Assembly (NCBI RefSeq): GCF_000442645.1
Contig: NC_021915.1
Coordinates: 2,604,001-2,668,000 of the forward strand
Reading direction: 5' to 3'
Length of the DNA stretch: 64,000 nt
Origin: Corynebacterium maris DSM 45190
GTDB lineage: Bacteria; Actinomycetota; Actinomycetes; Mycobacteriales; Mycobacteriaceae
Program-made: the position numbers and the translations under genes
The notes under the pieces: generated by a model
What the model saw: the letters and a program-made list of their open reading frames with translations, nothing else
Told to the model about the DNA's origin: nothing
The model's database searches: none
Shown here: in pieces, positions 52,282-60,849 of the stretch
Layout: every line of letters begins with the position of its first letter
How positions within the stretch are numbered: position 1 is the first letter of the stretch

Positions 52282-52309
52282 TTGCCGAAATCCCATTCTT
52301 GCCTATAGT
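52282..52309 (+). promoter_or_regulatory. sodA promoter
   Basis: TTGCCG (52282-52287) and TATAGT (52304-52309) with a 16-bp spacer form the best -35/-10 pair in the window, 74 nt upstream of the sodA ATG. A GAAAGGAAA ribosome-binding site precedes the gene. Confidence 0.65.
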
Positions 52310-52383
52310 GGAGTCTTAGAGCGCTGCACTTGCTTCGGCTGGTGCGACGCTGAACGAAACACCCGAAGAAAGGAAACTAGACC

Positions 52384-52986
52384 ATGGCTGTTTACGAGCT
52401 GCCGGAACTTGATTACGCCTACGACGCCCTTGAGCCGCACATCTCGGCCGAGATCATGGAGCTGCACCACTCCAAGCACCACGCCAACTACGTCGCCGGC
52501 GCCAACGCCGCCCTCGAGGCCCTGGAGAAGCTGCGCGAGGAAGGCACCAACCAGGACGCCGTGCGCGCCCTGTCCAAGAACCTGGCGTTCAACCTGGGTG
52601 GCCACACCAACCACACCATCTTCTGGAAGAACCTGTCCCCCAACGGTGGCGGCGAGCCGACCGGTGAGCTGGCCGAGGCCATCAACCGCGACTTCGGTTC
52701 CTTCGAGAAGTTCAAGGACCACTTCTCCAACGCCGCGCTGGCCCTCCACGGCTCCGGCTGGGCAGTGCTGGGCTACGACCACATCGCCGATCGTCTGATC
52801 ATCCAGCAGCTGACCGACCAGCAGGGCAACGTCTCCGTCGACTTCACCCCGCTGCTGATGCTGGACATGTGGGAGCACGCCTTCTACCTGCAGTACAAGA
52901 ACGTCAAGGCCGACTACGTCAAGGCCGTCTGGAACGTCTTCAACTGGGACGACGTCGCCGCACGTTACGCCGACGCCAAGAAGTAA
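52384..52986 (+). CDS. sodA: Superoxide dismutase (Mn/Fe type)
   Basis: A 200-residue SOD of standard length. Metal ligands are His28 (ELHHSKHH), His77 (GGHTNHTIFW), and the Asp and His of MLDMWEHAFYLQY (about 160-172). The second-shell residues resemble the manganese type, as in C. glutamicum. It dismutates superoxide in the cytoplasm. Codon use is strongly biased and its promoter is strong, as for a highly expressed gene. It is next to msrA, another oxidative-stress gene. Confidence 0.97.
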   Translation: MAVYELPELDYAYDALEPHISAEIMELHHSKHHANYVAGANAALEALEKLREEGTNQDAVRALSKNLAFNLGGHTNHTIFWKNLSPNGGGEPTGELAEAINRDFGSFEKFKDHFSNAALALHGSGWAVLGYDHIADRLIIQQLTDQQGNVSVDFTPLLMLDMWEHAFYLQYKNVKADYVKAVWNVFNWDDVAARYADAKK

Positions 52987-53006
52987 ACGACGTAACTTCT
53001 CTCTGC

Positions 53007-53040
53007 CAGCCGCCCGCCCCGAATCGGGGGCGGGTGGCTG
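53007..53040 (+). terminator. Terminator after sodA
   Basis: A long GC-rich stem (CAGCCGCCCGCCCC with CGGGGGCGGGTGGCTG) and GAAT loop lies 20 nt after the sodA stop. Confidence 0.8.
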
Positions 53041-53077
53041 CCGCGCTTTCCGGCCCCGGTGGGGCACCATAGACGCC

Positions 53078-54277
53078 ATGGGCGAGGAGAACCACCAAGG
53101 GTTACGGCGAGGCCACCGAGACTACCGACGGGCCACGTTGGCCATGCTCGCGGTGGGCCTGGCGGTGTTCAACGCCCTCTACGCCACCCAGGCGATGCTG
53201 CCGATGCTGACCGCCGACCTGGAGGTCTCCCCCACGGCGGCGGCCCTGACCGTGTCCGCGGCGACGGGCGCGCTCGCCGTCTGCATCGTGCCGGCCTCGA
53301 TACTCTCCGAACGCTACGGCCGTGGCCGGGTGCTGATCATCTCCGCCCTGGCCGCCACCGCGGTCGGCCTGCTGCTGCCGCTGGCCCCTGACGCCGGCAC
53401 CCTGATCGTCATGCGTGCCGTGCAGGGGGCGTTGGTCGCCGGCACCCCGGCGGTGGCGATGACCTGGCTGAGCGAAGAGGTCGACCAGCGCGACCTGGGG
53501 CGGGCGATGGGCCTGTACATCTCCGGCAACACCCTCGGCGGCCTGTCCGGCCGCCTGATCCCCGCGGGTCTGCTCGAGTTCACCTCATGGCGGTGGGCCC
53601 TGTTCATCACGGCCGTCGTGGCGCTCGTCTTCGCCGTGATCACCGCCGTGGCGCTGCCGAAGCAGCGCCGCTTCACGCCGCGTTCCATCACGCTACGGCA
53701 CGAGGTGGCCGCCATGGCCCGCCATGTGCGCACCCCCAGTCTCGTGGCCCTGTTCGCGGTGGCCTTCGTCGGCATGGGCGTGTTCGTCTCGGTGTACAAC
53801 TTCTTCGGGTTCCGCCTCATCGACGACTTCGGGCTCTCCCCCGCCCTCGTCGGCGCCGTGTTCGTGATGTATCTCGCCGGCACCTGGTCCTCGGCGCGCG
53901 CCGGCGCGCTCTCCGACCGGATCGGCCGGGGCACGGTCATGTTGGGCGGTGCGGTCGGCATGTGGCTGGGGCTGTGGGCGGTCGCCGCCGGGTGGTTGTG
54001 GCTGGCGTTGACGGGGTTGTTCGTGTTCACCGCGAGTTTTTTCGCCATGCACTCGACCGCCTCCAGCTGGATCGGCGTCATCGCCACCGAGAACCGAGCG
54101 GAGGCCTCGAGCATGTACCTGTTCTGTTATTACACCGGGTCGTCGCTGCTCGGCGGCGCCTCTGGCTGGGCGTTCAGCGCGCTGCCCTGGACCGGTTTCA
54201 TCGCGGTGTTGACGGCCGTGCTCTTCGTGGCGGTGGCCGTCGCGGCCGTCATGGCGGCGCGCGAACGGCAGCGCTGA
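53078..54277 (+). CDS. MFS transporter (AraJ/YnfM-like, 12 TM)
   Basis: A 399-residue transporter with 12 hydrophobic segments. The N-terminal NALYATQAMLPMLTADL (about 30-46) and the loop motif SERYGRGRVL (about 77-86) are typical of MFS drug/metabolite exporters. A second such loop (SDRIGRGTV) occurs near 280-288. Substrate unknown. No ribosome-binding site is visible before the ATG, which again suggests a leaderless or short-leader mRNA. Confidence 0.88.
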   Translation: MGEENHQGLRRGHRDYRRATLAMLAVGLAVFNALYATQAMLPMLTADLEVSPTAAALTVSAATGALAVCIVPASILSERYGRGRVLIISALAATAVGLLLPLAPDAGTLIVMRAVQGALVAGTPAVAMTWLSEEVDQRDLGRAMGLYISGNTLGGLSGRLIPAGLLEFTSWRWALFITAVVALVFAVITAVALPKQRRFTPRSITLRHEVAAMARHVRTPSLVALFAVAFVGMGVFVSVYNFFGFRLIDDFGLSPALVGAVFVMYLAGTWSSARAGALSDRIGRGTVMLGGAVGMWLGLWAVAAGWLWLALTGLFVFTASFFAMHSTASSWIGVIATENRAEASSMYLFCYYTGSSLLGGASGWAFSALPWTGFIAVLTAVLFVAVAVAAVMAARERQR

Positions 54278-54343
54278 GACGCTTCACCCGCCCCGGCTTT
54301 TTGACCGGGAAATGACGTTTTTAATGTAGTAACGTTGATCCGC

Positions 54344-56005
54344 ATGAGCCAGCAGTTTCCGACCAAAGAGTGGCGCTCCGACACCTGGCACCGCAAGGCC
54401 GCCCGGCCCGTCACAGTGTGGATGGCCATTTTCCTCGTCGCCGGTGTGACGCACCTCTGGATCCCCGAATACCGCTGGGTGCTCATCCATATCTTCACCC
54501 TCGGCGTGCTCACCAACTCGATTGTGCTGTGGTCGCAACACTTCACGGAGAAGTTCCTCCGGCAACGCCTGCCGGACTCGGCCCGCCCCTGGCAGCTCCG
54601 GCGCACCTATCTGCTCAACGCCGGCATCGTCGTCACGATTCTGGGCGAGGTCCTCGTCTACTGGTGGGAGCGGCACTGGATCCTCACCCAGATCGGCGCC
54701 GCAGCCGTGGCCGTGGCGTTGGGTTGGCACGCCGTGGTGCTGGCCCAGCAGTGGCTGCGCTCCGAGAAAAGCAAACGCTTCCGGACCGCGGTCTTCGCCT
54801 ACGTGCTCTCCGGGTTCGCGCTGCCGGTCGGCGCCGTCTTCGGCGCCCTCCTGTCCATGGGGTTGCCCGATGAGCTGCACCTGCAGCTGTTGATGGGGCA
54901 CACCGTGATCAACCTCGGCGGGTTCCTCGGGCTGGCCGCGGCCGGTTCCCTAACGGTGCTCTTCCCGTCCATCTGGCGCATCAACGGCCTCAAGGACCGG
55001 TCGGTGCCCATGATCTGGCTGTTGAGCATCGGCGTCGTCGCCGCGACAGTCGGCGGAATCCTCGACTCCGGGCTCCTCGCCGGCGGTGGGCTGATGGTGT
55101 ACGCGGCCGGCTGGATCGTCGGGTTCCAGGCCTGGCTCACCAACGTCCTCGACGTGGCCAAGGACCCCCGCGACCGCATCACCTACCCATCGGCGTCCAT
55201 CCTGCTGGCCGTCCTCTGGCTGATCGGCGCGGTGGTCTTCTACGCCGTGCAGCTGATCGCCGCGGGTTCGGAGATCTACCTGGTGGACTTGCCGACGATG
55301 CCGCTGCTCATCGGCTTCGCCGCCCAGCTGCTCATCGGCGTGATGAGCTACCTGTTGCCCACCACCATGGGCGGCGGCCCGGCTCCCAAGCGGGCGGGCC
55401 TGGCGGAACTCAACCGGGGCGGGCTGTTCCGGCTGACCCTGATCAACCTGGGCTTCATCTTCTGGCAGCTGGCGGACAATTCCTGGCTCAAGGTCGTGCT
55501 CAGCGTGCTGGTCTTCGGATCCTTCGCGGCCTTTGTCCCGCTGCTGCTCCGCTCGGTGAAGTCGCAGAAGGCGGTGCTGCTGAAGGAAAAGGACTTCCCG
55601 CGCCCGGAACAGCCCACCACTCCGTGGGGCCAGGTCACCGCGGGCATAGCGGTGCTGGCGTTGATTCTCGCGCTCTTCGGTGGCCTGAAGGAGACCGGCG
55701 GGACTGCCGCGGTGGCGCCCACCGGCACCGAGGAGGTCACCGCCGTGGACGTCCGTGCCGTCGGCATGGCCTTCGACCCGGCGGTCGTGGAAGTCCCCGC
55801 GGGCAACCAGGTGATCATCACGCTGACCAACGACGACGCGCAGGCCCATGACCTGAAGATGGCCTCGGGCGTGCAATCCGGGCGGCTGGCGGAAGGGGAA
55901 TCAATGGAGATGGATTTGGGCGTGGTCAGCGCCGACATGCACGGCTGGTGCACGATCGCCGGCCACGAGATTCAGGGCATGACCTTCGACGTCGTCGTGG
56001 TGTAG
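54344..56005 (+). CDS. Polytopic membrane protein with C-terminal cupredoxin domain
   Basis: A 553-residue protein. About twelve hydrophobic helices (about 25-455), with His/Trp-rich segments such as FTLGVLTNSIVLWSQHF, resemble the membrane part found in NnrS-like or multicopper-oxidase-linked proteins. A final helix leads to a periplasmic cupredoxin (about 475-553). Its likely type-1 copper ligands are His in AQAHDL (about 508), Cys536, His541 and Met546. There is no catalytic multicopper or nitrite-reductase domain after it. It may carry electrons or copper at the membrane. TAACGT lies 8 nt before ATG 54344, suggesting a leaderless start; a TTG at 54335 is rejected. Confidence 0.78.
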   Translation: MSQQFPTKEWRSDTWHRKAARPVTVWMAIFLVAGVTHLWIPEYRWVLIHIFTLGVLTNSIVLWSQHFTEKFLRQRLPDSARPWQLRRTYLLNAGIVVTILGEVLVYWWERHWILTQIGAAAVAVALGWHAVVLAQQWLRSEKSKRFRTAVFAYVLSGFALPVGAVFGALLSMGLPDELHLQLLMGHTVINLGGFLGLAAAGSLTVLFPSIWRINGLKDRSVPMIWLLSIGVVAATVGGILDSGLLAGGGLMVYAAGWIVGFQAWLTNVLDVAKDPRDRITYPSASILLAVLWLIGAVVFYAVQLIAAGSEIYLVDLPTMPLLIGFAAQLLIGVMSYLLPTTMGGGPAPKRAGLAELNRGGLFRLTLINLGFIFWQLADNSWLKVVLSVLVFGSFAAFVPLLLRSVKSQKAVLLKEKDFPRPEQPTTPWGQVTAGIAVLALILALFGGLKETGGTAAVAPTGTEEVTAVDVRAVGMAFDPAVVEVPAGNQVIITLTNDDAQAHDLKMASGVQSGRLAEGESMEMDLGVVSADMHGWCTIAGHEIQGMTFDVVVV

Positions 56006-56126
56006 GCCGGAGAACCGCATCGACCCAGTTGCGGAAACCTCACAGTCGCATCACGAAAAGCTCTGACCGAGCCCACACTGTCTACCCTGGCGGGTACCCG
56101 ACGACCATGCCCCGACGAGGAGCGCC

Positions 56127-56681
56127 ATGAGCATGAGGACACCTGTGAAAGTGGCGGCGCTGACGGCCGCAGCCGCATTCGCTTTAGCCGGATGCGCCGA
56201 CGGCGAGGCTGACGGCGAAGTCACCACCGTCACCGCCACCGACAACGCCCCCACCCAAGACACCGCACCGCCCGAGGCACCGCCGGCGCCGACCACGGAT
56301 ACTGACGCCGCGGTCGAGACCACCACCCAGACCGGCGGCCCCGGCGATGAAGTCCCGGCCGACGACCTCCCCTACGAACCGGTGGGCAGCGAAGTGACCA
56401 TCGCCGGCGAACCCTCCACCATCTGCATCCACGGCGACGGCTGGGGCACCAATATCTGGGCCGGCAACGAGAACACCAGCTGTGAATTCGTGATCGCCAC
56501 CCACGAAGCGCTGATCGAGGGACTCAACGCCACCGAGGACGATATCCGCGACCACCTGCGCAATCAGGTCGAGGTCTACAGTCCGGTCACCGAGCAGGAG
56601 TACACGCTGACGTGCGCTCCCCGCAACGAGAAGCTGGTGACCTGCTCCGGCGCGGACGACGCGGCGGTGCACTTCTACTAA
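56127..56681 (+). CDS. Secreted lipoprotein of unknown function
   Basis: A 184-residue lipoprotein. The signal has a lipobox FALAGC (Cys about 23), followed by a Thr/Pro/Asp-rich linker (about 25-85) and a small Cys-containing domain (about 95-184). Four Cys residues (about 100, 114, 163, 173) could form two disulfides. GAGGAG lies 4 nt before ATG 56127, or 10 nt before the next ATG 56133. The stop overlaps the convergent nuclease gene by 4 nt. No known domain recognised. Confidence 0.8.
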   Translation: MSMRTPVKVAALTAAAAFALAGCADGEADGEVTTVTATDNAPTQDTAPPEAPPAPTTDTDAAVETTTQTGGPGDEVPADDLPYEPVGSEVTIAGEPSTICIHGDGWGTNIWAGNENTSCEFVIATHEALIEGLNATEDDIRDHLRNQVEVYSPVTEQEYTLTCAPRNEKLVTCSGADDAAVHFY

Positions 56682-58219
56682 AAGTCCTCGGCGGAGGGCA
56701 CGCCCGGCGCGCCGTCGCGGAGCCAGGCGCGCACGGCGGCGGTGGCCCGGGTGTCGTCCTCGTTGTAGCGCAGCAGAGTGGCCCGGGCGCGCATCCCCGT
56801 CTCGTCGGCCGCCTGCGCCCGGCGCCAGGTGTGGACGGAGTCCTCCCCGTCGAAGCCTTCGTCCGCCCAGGTGTACCCGGCTTCGGGGGCGACGATTTTC
56901 AGGCCGACGCCGTGCGGTCCGATCAGGTGACGGCGCACCCAGACGAAGACGTCGCGCCACTCGTCGGAGGCGATGAAGGCGTCGACCTCGTCGAGCTCCG
57001 GCACCACGACGCGTCCGAAACGACGGCCGCCGAAGCGCGTGGCGGTGGAGCGGAACCAGTGGTTTTCGCCGTTGGCGGAATAGCAGTAGGCGGCGAAGGT
57101 CAGGCCAGCGGCGTGTGTGTCTGCGCGCCTAGTCATGAGCCAATCCCAGAAGCGGGCGAAATTCTCGGCCTCCGCGGCGCCGCCGAGACCCTCCCAGGTG
57201 GCGAAGCCGTGGTAGTCGGCGCCGTCGAAAGCGCCCCACAGGTAGGCGCCGTGGTCGAGGTAGGCCTCCATGTCGACGTCGATTTCCACGTCGGCGTGCG
57301 GGCCGGTGACCGCCCCGGCCGCGAGGCGTCGCAGCAGGGGCGTGCCGCTGCGCCAAGCGGCGGCCAACGCGGAGGGCTCGCCGGCGCGGGCGTCGATGAG
57401 GCCGGTGACGGTGGTGATTCCGCCCTGGCGGAAATCGCGCGCCTTGTCGCCGGGAAGCACGAGGCTGATGTCGTCGGCGGCGACCAGTTCTGGCTCGCAG
57501 CGCGACCAGAAGCGGCAGGTGGCGCATTCCTTGACGCGGCGGGCCACAATCGGCCAGCCGGCCTCCAACGCGGCGGTCAGCGCCGGCTGGAATCCGGCGG
57601 TGTCGGTGAGGAAAACGGTGGTGCGGTCCTGCCCGATGGCGCCGCCGCGGCCGCTGTCGCGCCCGATCTCTGCCAGCGCGCGGGCGGCGAGTCCGAGCCG
57701 GTAGCCGTCGACGACGTGGTGGCGCGGCCGGTAGCCGACCTCCAGCGGCCGGCTGAGGCCGAGCCGGTTGGTGGCCACGGCCTGCATCACGGAATGCTTG
57801 TCTGGCCGGGCGACGCGGTGGTTGCTGACGATGACCGGGGCGTAGTTACCGTCCTCACGCCGGACGAGCACATCGACGACCACCCGCCACCGGTGGCCGG
57901 CGTCAGAACCGGTGAACACGGCGCCGGTGATCAAGGTGGCGTCGGCGGCGATGGCCGCGAGGGTGGACAGCTCGGCGTCGTCGGGGTCATCGGCGCCGGG
58001 GAGGTCGACGCGCAGGAAAAGCTTGCGGCGGCCGTCGCCGAGTCCGCGGCGGGTCGGCAACAGCGCCAACATCGCCTGCAATTCAGCGTCGGCGCGTTGC
58101 CGGCGGGCGACGGAGGAGTCGGTGGGCGGCACGTCCGGGAAATGTTGGCGCTGGACATAGCGGTACCGGCAGCCGACGAGGTCGGATGCCGTCACCTGCC
58201 GCGGGTCCATAGCGCTCAC
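56678..58219 (-). CDS. TM0106-family RecB-like putative nuclease
   Basis: A 513-residue protein. The N-terminal third has RecB-nuclease-like features (SNHRVARPDK and following). A Cys cluster, KECATCRFWSRCEPEL (about 229-244), suggests a metal or Fe-S site. The C-terminal half carries an RNase H-fold exonuclease-like domain ending with the conserved YNEDDTRATAAVRAWL segment (about 484-499). The family is predicted to process DNA but is not well characterised. GTG at 58219 or ATG at 58210 could be the start. It diverges from the DUF6474 gene. Confidence 0.83.
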   Translation of the reverse strand: MSAMDPRQVTASDLVGCRYRYVQRQHFPDVPPTDSSVARRQRADAELQAMLALLPTRRGLGDGRRKLFLRVDLPGADDPDDAELSTLAAIAADATLITGAVFTGSDAGHRWRVVVDVLVRREDGNYAPVIVSNHRVARPDKHSVMQAVATNRLGLSRPLEVGYRPRHHVVDGYRLGLAARALAEIGRDSGRGGAIGQDRTTVFLTDTAGFQPALTAALEAGWPIVARRVKECATCRFWSRCEPELVAADDISLVLPGDKARDFRQGGITTVTGLIDARAGEPSALAAAWRSGTPLLRRLAAGAVTGPHADVEIDVDMEAYLDHGAYLWGAFDGADYHGFATWEGLGGAAEAENFARFWDWLMTRRADTHAAGLTFAAYCYSANGENHWFRSTATRFGGRRFGRVVVPELDEVDAFIASDEWRDVFVWVRRHLIGPHGVGLKIVAPEAGYTWADEGFDGEDSVHTWRRAQAADETGMRARATLLRYNEDDTRATAAVRAWLRDGAPGVPSAEDF

Positions 58220-58301
58220 AACCTTGACAGCTTAGTGGACAGAAAACGGTAAGGTGAATGGCGTTAGGGAACGACGAAACTTTAGGCAGGACACGATAAC
58301 C

Positions 58302-58937
58302 ATGGGCATTCTCTCGACGATCCGTAAGCAGCGCGCCAAGGCCCGGAAGGAGATCAAGTCTGCGCAGACCCGTGCCCGCCAGGAAGTCAAGCAGTCCGCG
58401 AAGACGCAGACGCGCCGCGAGAAGTTGCTGGCCAACCTGGAGAAGGACCTGGTCAAGACCGAGCAGAAGAACCTCAAGAACAAGCGTAAGCATGAGGAGA
58501 AGCAGGCCAAGCAGGAGTACGAGAAGATCAAGGCCGGCAAGGTCAATCCGCAGCGGGTGCGCCGGTGGATCGGGGCCGCCCGGGTCGCCGCGCCGGTGCT
58601 GCTGCCGCTGATTTATCGGGCGATCACCGCTGGCCGGGAACAGCTGGTGACGGCACGGGCGAATCAGGCCGGGATCAGCAGCGACCAGCTGGCGCAGTTT
58701 TCGGGGCACGGCGGGCAGGTCAAGGCCCGCATCGAGGGCGTGCGCGCCACGCTGACGGAAGCGGAGTTGCCGACCGGATTCACCCGCGACGCCGAAGATC
58801 GCCTGGATGAGCTCGTCATCGCCGTCGACAACGCGGAATACATGAGCCCGGAGCAGCGCCGTCGTTCCTTGTCCGCGATCAACCGGGACCTGGACAAGGT
58901 GGCGCAGGAGATTCAGCAGAAGATCACCCGCGGTTAG
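58302..58937 (+). CDS. DUF6474 family protein
   Basis: A 211-residue protein. The first 80 residues are extremely Lys/Arg/Gln-rich and predicted to be a long helix or coiled coil (KARKEIKSAQTRARQEV, then LEKDLVKTEQK). A hydrophobic patch (about 93-110, ARVAAPVLLPLIYRAI) may touch the membrane, and a helical C-terminal domain follows. The pattern matches the corynebacterial DUF6474 family. Function unknown. An AGGCAGG sequence lies 11 nt before the ATG. Confidence 0.8.
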   Translation: MGILSTIRKQRAKARKEIKSAQTRARQEVKQSAKTQTRREKLLANLEKDLVKTEQKNLKNKRKHEEKQAKQEYEKIKAGKVNPQRVRRWIGAARVAAPVLLPLIYRAITAGREQLVTARANQAGISSDQLAQFSGHGGQVKARIEGVRATLTEAELPTGFTRDAEDRLDELVIAVDNAEYMSPEQRRRSLSAINRDLDKVAQEIQQKITRG

Positions 58938-59033
58938 CGTGTTGTCGGCGGTATCGCCCGGGAAACAAAGAAGTATCTACATGCCTTCGGCCCCCACCCT
59001 TACCGGGACCGCAGCCCTACCCCCGCACACCTT

Positions 59034-59053
59034 CCGGCACACAGGTGTGCCGG
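59034..59053. repeat. Perfect 9-bp inverted repeat downstream of DUF6474
   Basis: CCGGCACAC-AG-GTGTGCCGG lies 97 nt after the DUF6474 stop. It may be a terminator stem or a protein site; no T-tract follows. Confidence 0.45.
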
Positions 59054-59568
59054 CGGGGCCCGCCACACACCGACGTCCCGCCCGGATTCAGCGCATCCGA
59101 CCAGCTGAGGCCGCCTAGTCAACTGAGTTCGGGGCCATGCGCAGGCGATTCCGCGACCTCATGCCCCTCCAGCCAGAGTGCCGGGGATATACCCCCGGAA
59201 GAGGAGGCGGCGACGGAAAGCTAAAGTGTTTTCCATGGTCGCCCCCACCCCCTCTCTCTTCAGATGAAAGTTGCAGCGACAACTATCTTCGCCACACCGG
59301 CAGCGCGCGCCGCCCCGACCCAGCGTGCTTTTCGGCCAGAAAGCCGACCAACGGCGCCCGCCCTCCAGGACGTCATCGAACGCAACGGCCTCGACGCCGC
59401 CGGGCACGCACGTGGCCAGGAGGAAGGGGCGTGGCCGCCAGTTACGTCGTCATCCCGTGATGCCCCGCAGCCCGACCAGGGATAATCGCGACACGTCATT
59501 ACCGGGAGACTGGTTCACCGCCTCTTTCTGGAGTCGCCCCCGCCACGAATAGAAAACAATTTCCATCC

Positions 59569-59590
59569 ATTTCCTCATATCTGAGGAAAT
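59569..59590. promoter_or_regulatory. Palindrome in the lsr2 upstream region
   Basis: ATTTCCTCA-TATC-TGAGGAAAT has perfect 9-bp arms and lies about 205 nt before the lsr2 ATG, in AT-rich DNA. It is a candidate operator; the binding protein is unknown. Confidence 0.5.
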
Positions 59591-59793
59591 AATTCACACA
59601 GACATTTCAACGATTTCCCCCGCCATCTCCAGCCACACCGCTTATCTTGTAGGAAGAATCGCTTGACCAGGAAACACAAATTATAGTATTTTAAAATATG
59701 ATATAAAGATGGCGTACCTTCCCCCTTCGTTCCACCCCATTTTCACAGTTTATGGCATAAGAAAAAAGAGCATGAACACAAAGGAGAATACCC

Positions 59794-60108
59794 ATGGCAC
59801 GCCGTGAAATCACCCAATACTTCGACGATCTGGATGGCTCTGCCTTGACTGAAGAAGAACTGAATGTCGTTCGTTTCAGCTTGGACGGCACCGATTACGT
59901 ACTCGACCTTTCCGAAGACAACGCCCGAGAGTTCCGGGAACTCCTCGCCCGCTACTTGGAGGTCGCCCGCGAAGAAACCGCCAATGTCCTGGAAAAGGCC
60001 GACCCCGCGGACATCCGCCAGTGGGCCCAGAGCAAGGGCATGGACGTCGCCAACCGCGGCAAGATCCCCCACAGCATCATGAAGGCCTACCAGGAGGCCC
60101 ACGCCTAA
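59794..60108 (+). CDS. lsr2: Lsr2-family nucleoid-associated protein
   Basis: A 104-residue Lsr2, close to the usual 110. The N-terminal dimerisation domain (about 1-60) has the signature FSLDGTDYVLDLSEDNA, and the C-terminal DNA-binding domain (about 70-104) has IRQWAQSKGMDVANRGKIP. The minor-groove AT-hook-like loop reads Arg-Gly-Lys instead of the common Arg-Gly-Arg. Lsr2 silences AT-rich, horizontally acquired DNA; CgpS is the C. glutamicum relative. AAAGGAG lies 7 nt before the ATG. The AT-rich upstream region suggests autoregulation. Confidence 0.95.
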   Translation: MARREITQYFDDLDGSALTEEELNVVRFSLDGTDYVLDLSEDNAREFRELLARYLEVAREETANVLEKADPADIRQWAQSKGMDVANRGKIPHSIMKAYQEAHA

Positions 60109-60110
60109 AT

Positions 60111-60131
60111 CGCCGAGGAACATCCTCGGCG
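60111..60131. terminator. Bidirectional terminator between lsr2 and hrrA
   Basis: A perfect 9-bp stem CGCCGAGGA/TCCTCGGCG with a 3-nt loop sits between the convergent stops at 60108 and 60148. Confidence 0.75.
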
Positions 60132-60147
60132 TTCGGTCATGCGACCG

Positions 60148-60786
60148 TCAGAGCACGCCCTGCTCGCGAGCGGCGGCCACCGCCGAAGTCCGCGACCGGA
60201 CCCCCAGCTTGTCGTAGATGTGCACCAGGTGAGACTTCACCGTCGCCTCCGACAACATCAGCTCCTGGCCGATCTCGCGGTTGGACGAGCCCGAAGCCAC
60301 CAGCTGCAGCACTTCCAGCTCCCGGGGCGTGAGAGACATCCGGGGCGTACGCACCCGCGTCATCAACCGGTCCGCGACCACCGGCGACAAAGCGGAATCG
60401 CCTTCGGCGGTGGAACGCACGGCCGCGAGCAACTCCGACGGCGGGGAGTCCTTGAGCAGGTAGCCCACCGCACCGGCCTCAATGGCGCCGAGAATGTCGG
60501 CGTCCGTGTCGTAGTTGGTCACGACCAGCACCTTCGGCGGGTTATCCATCGCCGCCTTGATCGCCGCGGTGGCCTCCGCGCCGGTGGTCACCTTCGTGCC
60601 TTCCACGCCGGCGCCGAAACGCAGATCCATGAGGATCACATCGATGCCCCCGGCCTGAGCGGCGGAAATGGCGGCCTCGGCGGTCGCGACTTCGCCGACC
60701 ACCATGATGTCCTCCGCCTCTTCCAGCACGGCCCGGAGCCCTAGCCGGACAATCTCATGGTCGTCCGCAAGCAGCACGCGAATCAT
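60148..60786 (-). CDS. hrrA: Response regulator HrrA (LuxR/NarL type), heme-responsive
   Basis: A 212-residue NarL-family regulator. The receiver domain (about 1-128) has acidic residues 8-9 (ADDHE), phospho-acceptor Asp54 and the Lys of YLLKD near 110. The C-terminal LuxR helix-turn-helix (about 148-205) reads LTPRELEVLQLVASGSSNREIG. The unusual insertion after Asp54 (GAGVEGTKVTTG) and the pairing with the following kinase, in this gene neighbourhood, match HrrA. HrrA controls heme oxygenase, heme synthesis and respiratory genes. It lies 63 nt behind hrrS; the spacer holds AGATA-AC-TATCT (60817-60828) and a possible own promoter. Confidence 0.88.
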   Translation of the reverse strand: MIRVLLADDHEIVRLGLRAVLEEAEDIMVVGEVATAEAAISAAQAGGIDVILMDLRFGAGVEGTKVTTGAEATAAIKAAMDNPPKVLVVTNYDTDADILGAIEAGAVGYLLKDSPPSELLAAVRSTAEGDSALSPVVADRLMTRVRTPRMSLTPRELEVLQLVASGSSNREIGQELMLSEATVKSHLVHIYDKLGVRSRTSAVAAAREQGVL

Positions 60787-60816
60787 CGACTTTAGGTTCC
60801 CTTCATATCTACGGCG

Positions 60817-60828
60817 AGATAACTATCT
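60817..60828. promoter_or_regulatory. Short inverted repeat in the hrrS-hrrA spacer
   Basis: AGATA-AC-TATCT, with another ATCT/AGAT pair beside it, lies about 35 nt upstream of the hrrA ATG in AT-rich DNA. It may mark a separate hrrA promoter or operator. Weak evidence. Confidence 0.35.
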
Positions 60829-60849
60829 GCTCATAATAGCCGGTGCCTC

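Larger units (their letters stand above)
58938..59793. other. 856-nt non-coding region upstream of lsr2
   Basis: No gene is supported: the open frames here are short, GC-biased and lack ribosome-binding sites. The first 550 nt are GC-rich and include a perfect hairpin (CCGGCACAC/GTGTGCCGG, 59034-59053). The last 250 nt (about 59545-59790) are markedly AT-rich, with a 9-bp-arm palindrome at 59569-59590. The AT-rich stretch is where Lsr2 itself would be expected to bind, so it probably contains the autoregulated lsr2 promoter. Confidence 0.55.

Noticed and set aside
59137..59485. Short frames upstream of lsr2, including a 73-codon frame from ATG 59264
   Set aside because: No ribosome-binding site or -10 at a useful distance and no recognisable family; kept as non-coding.
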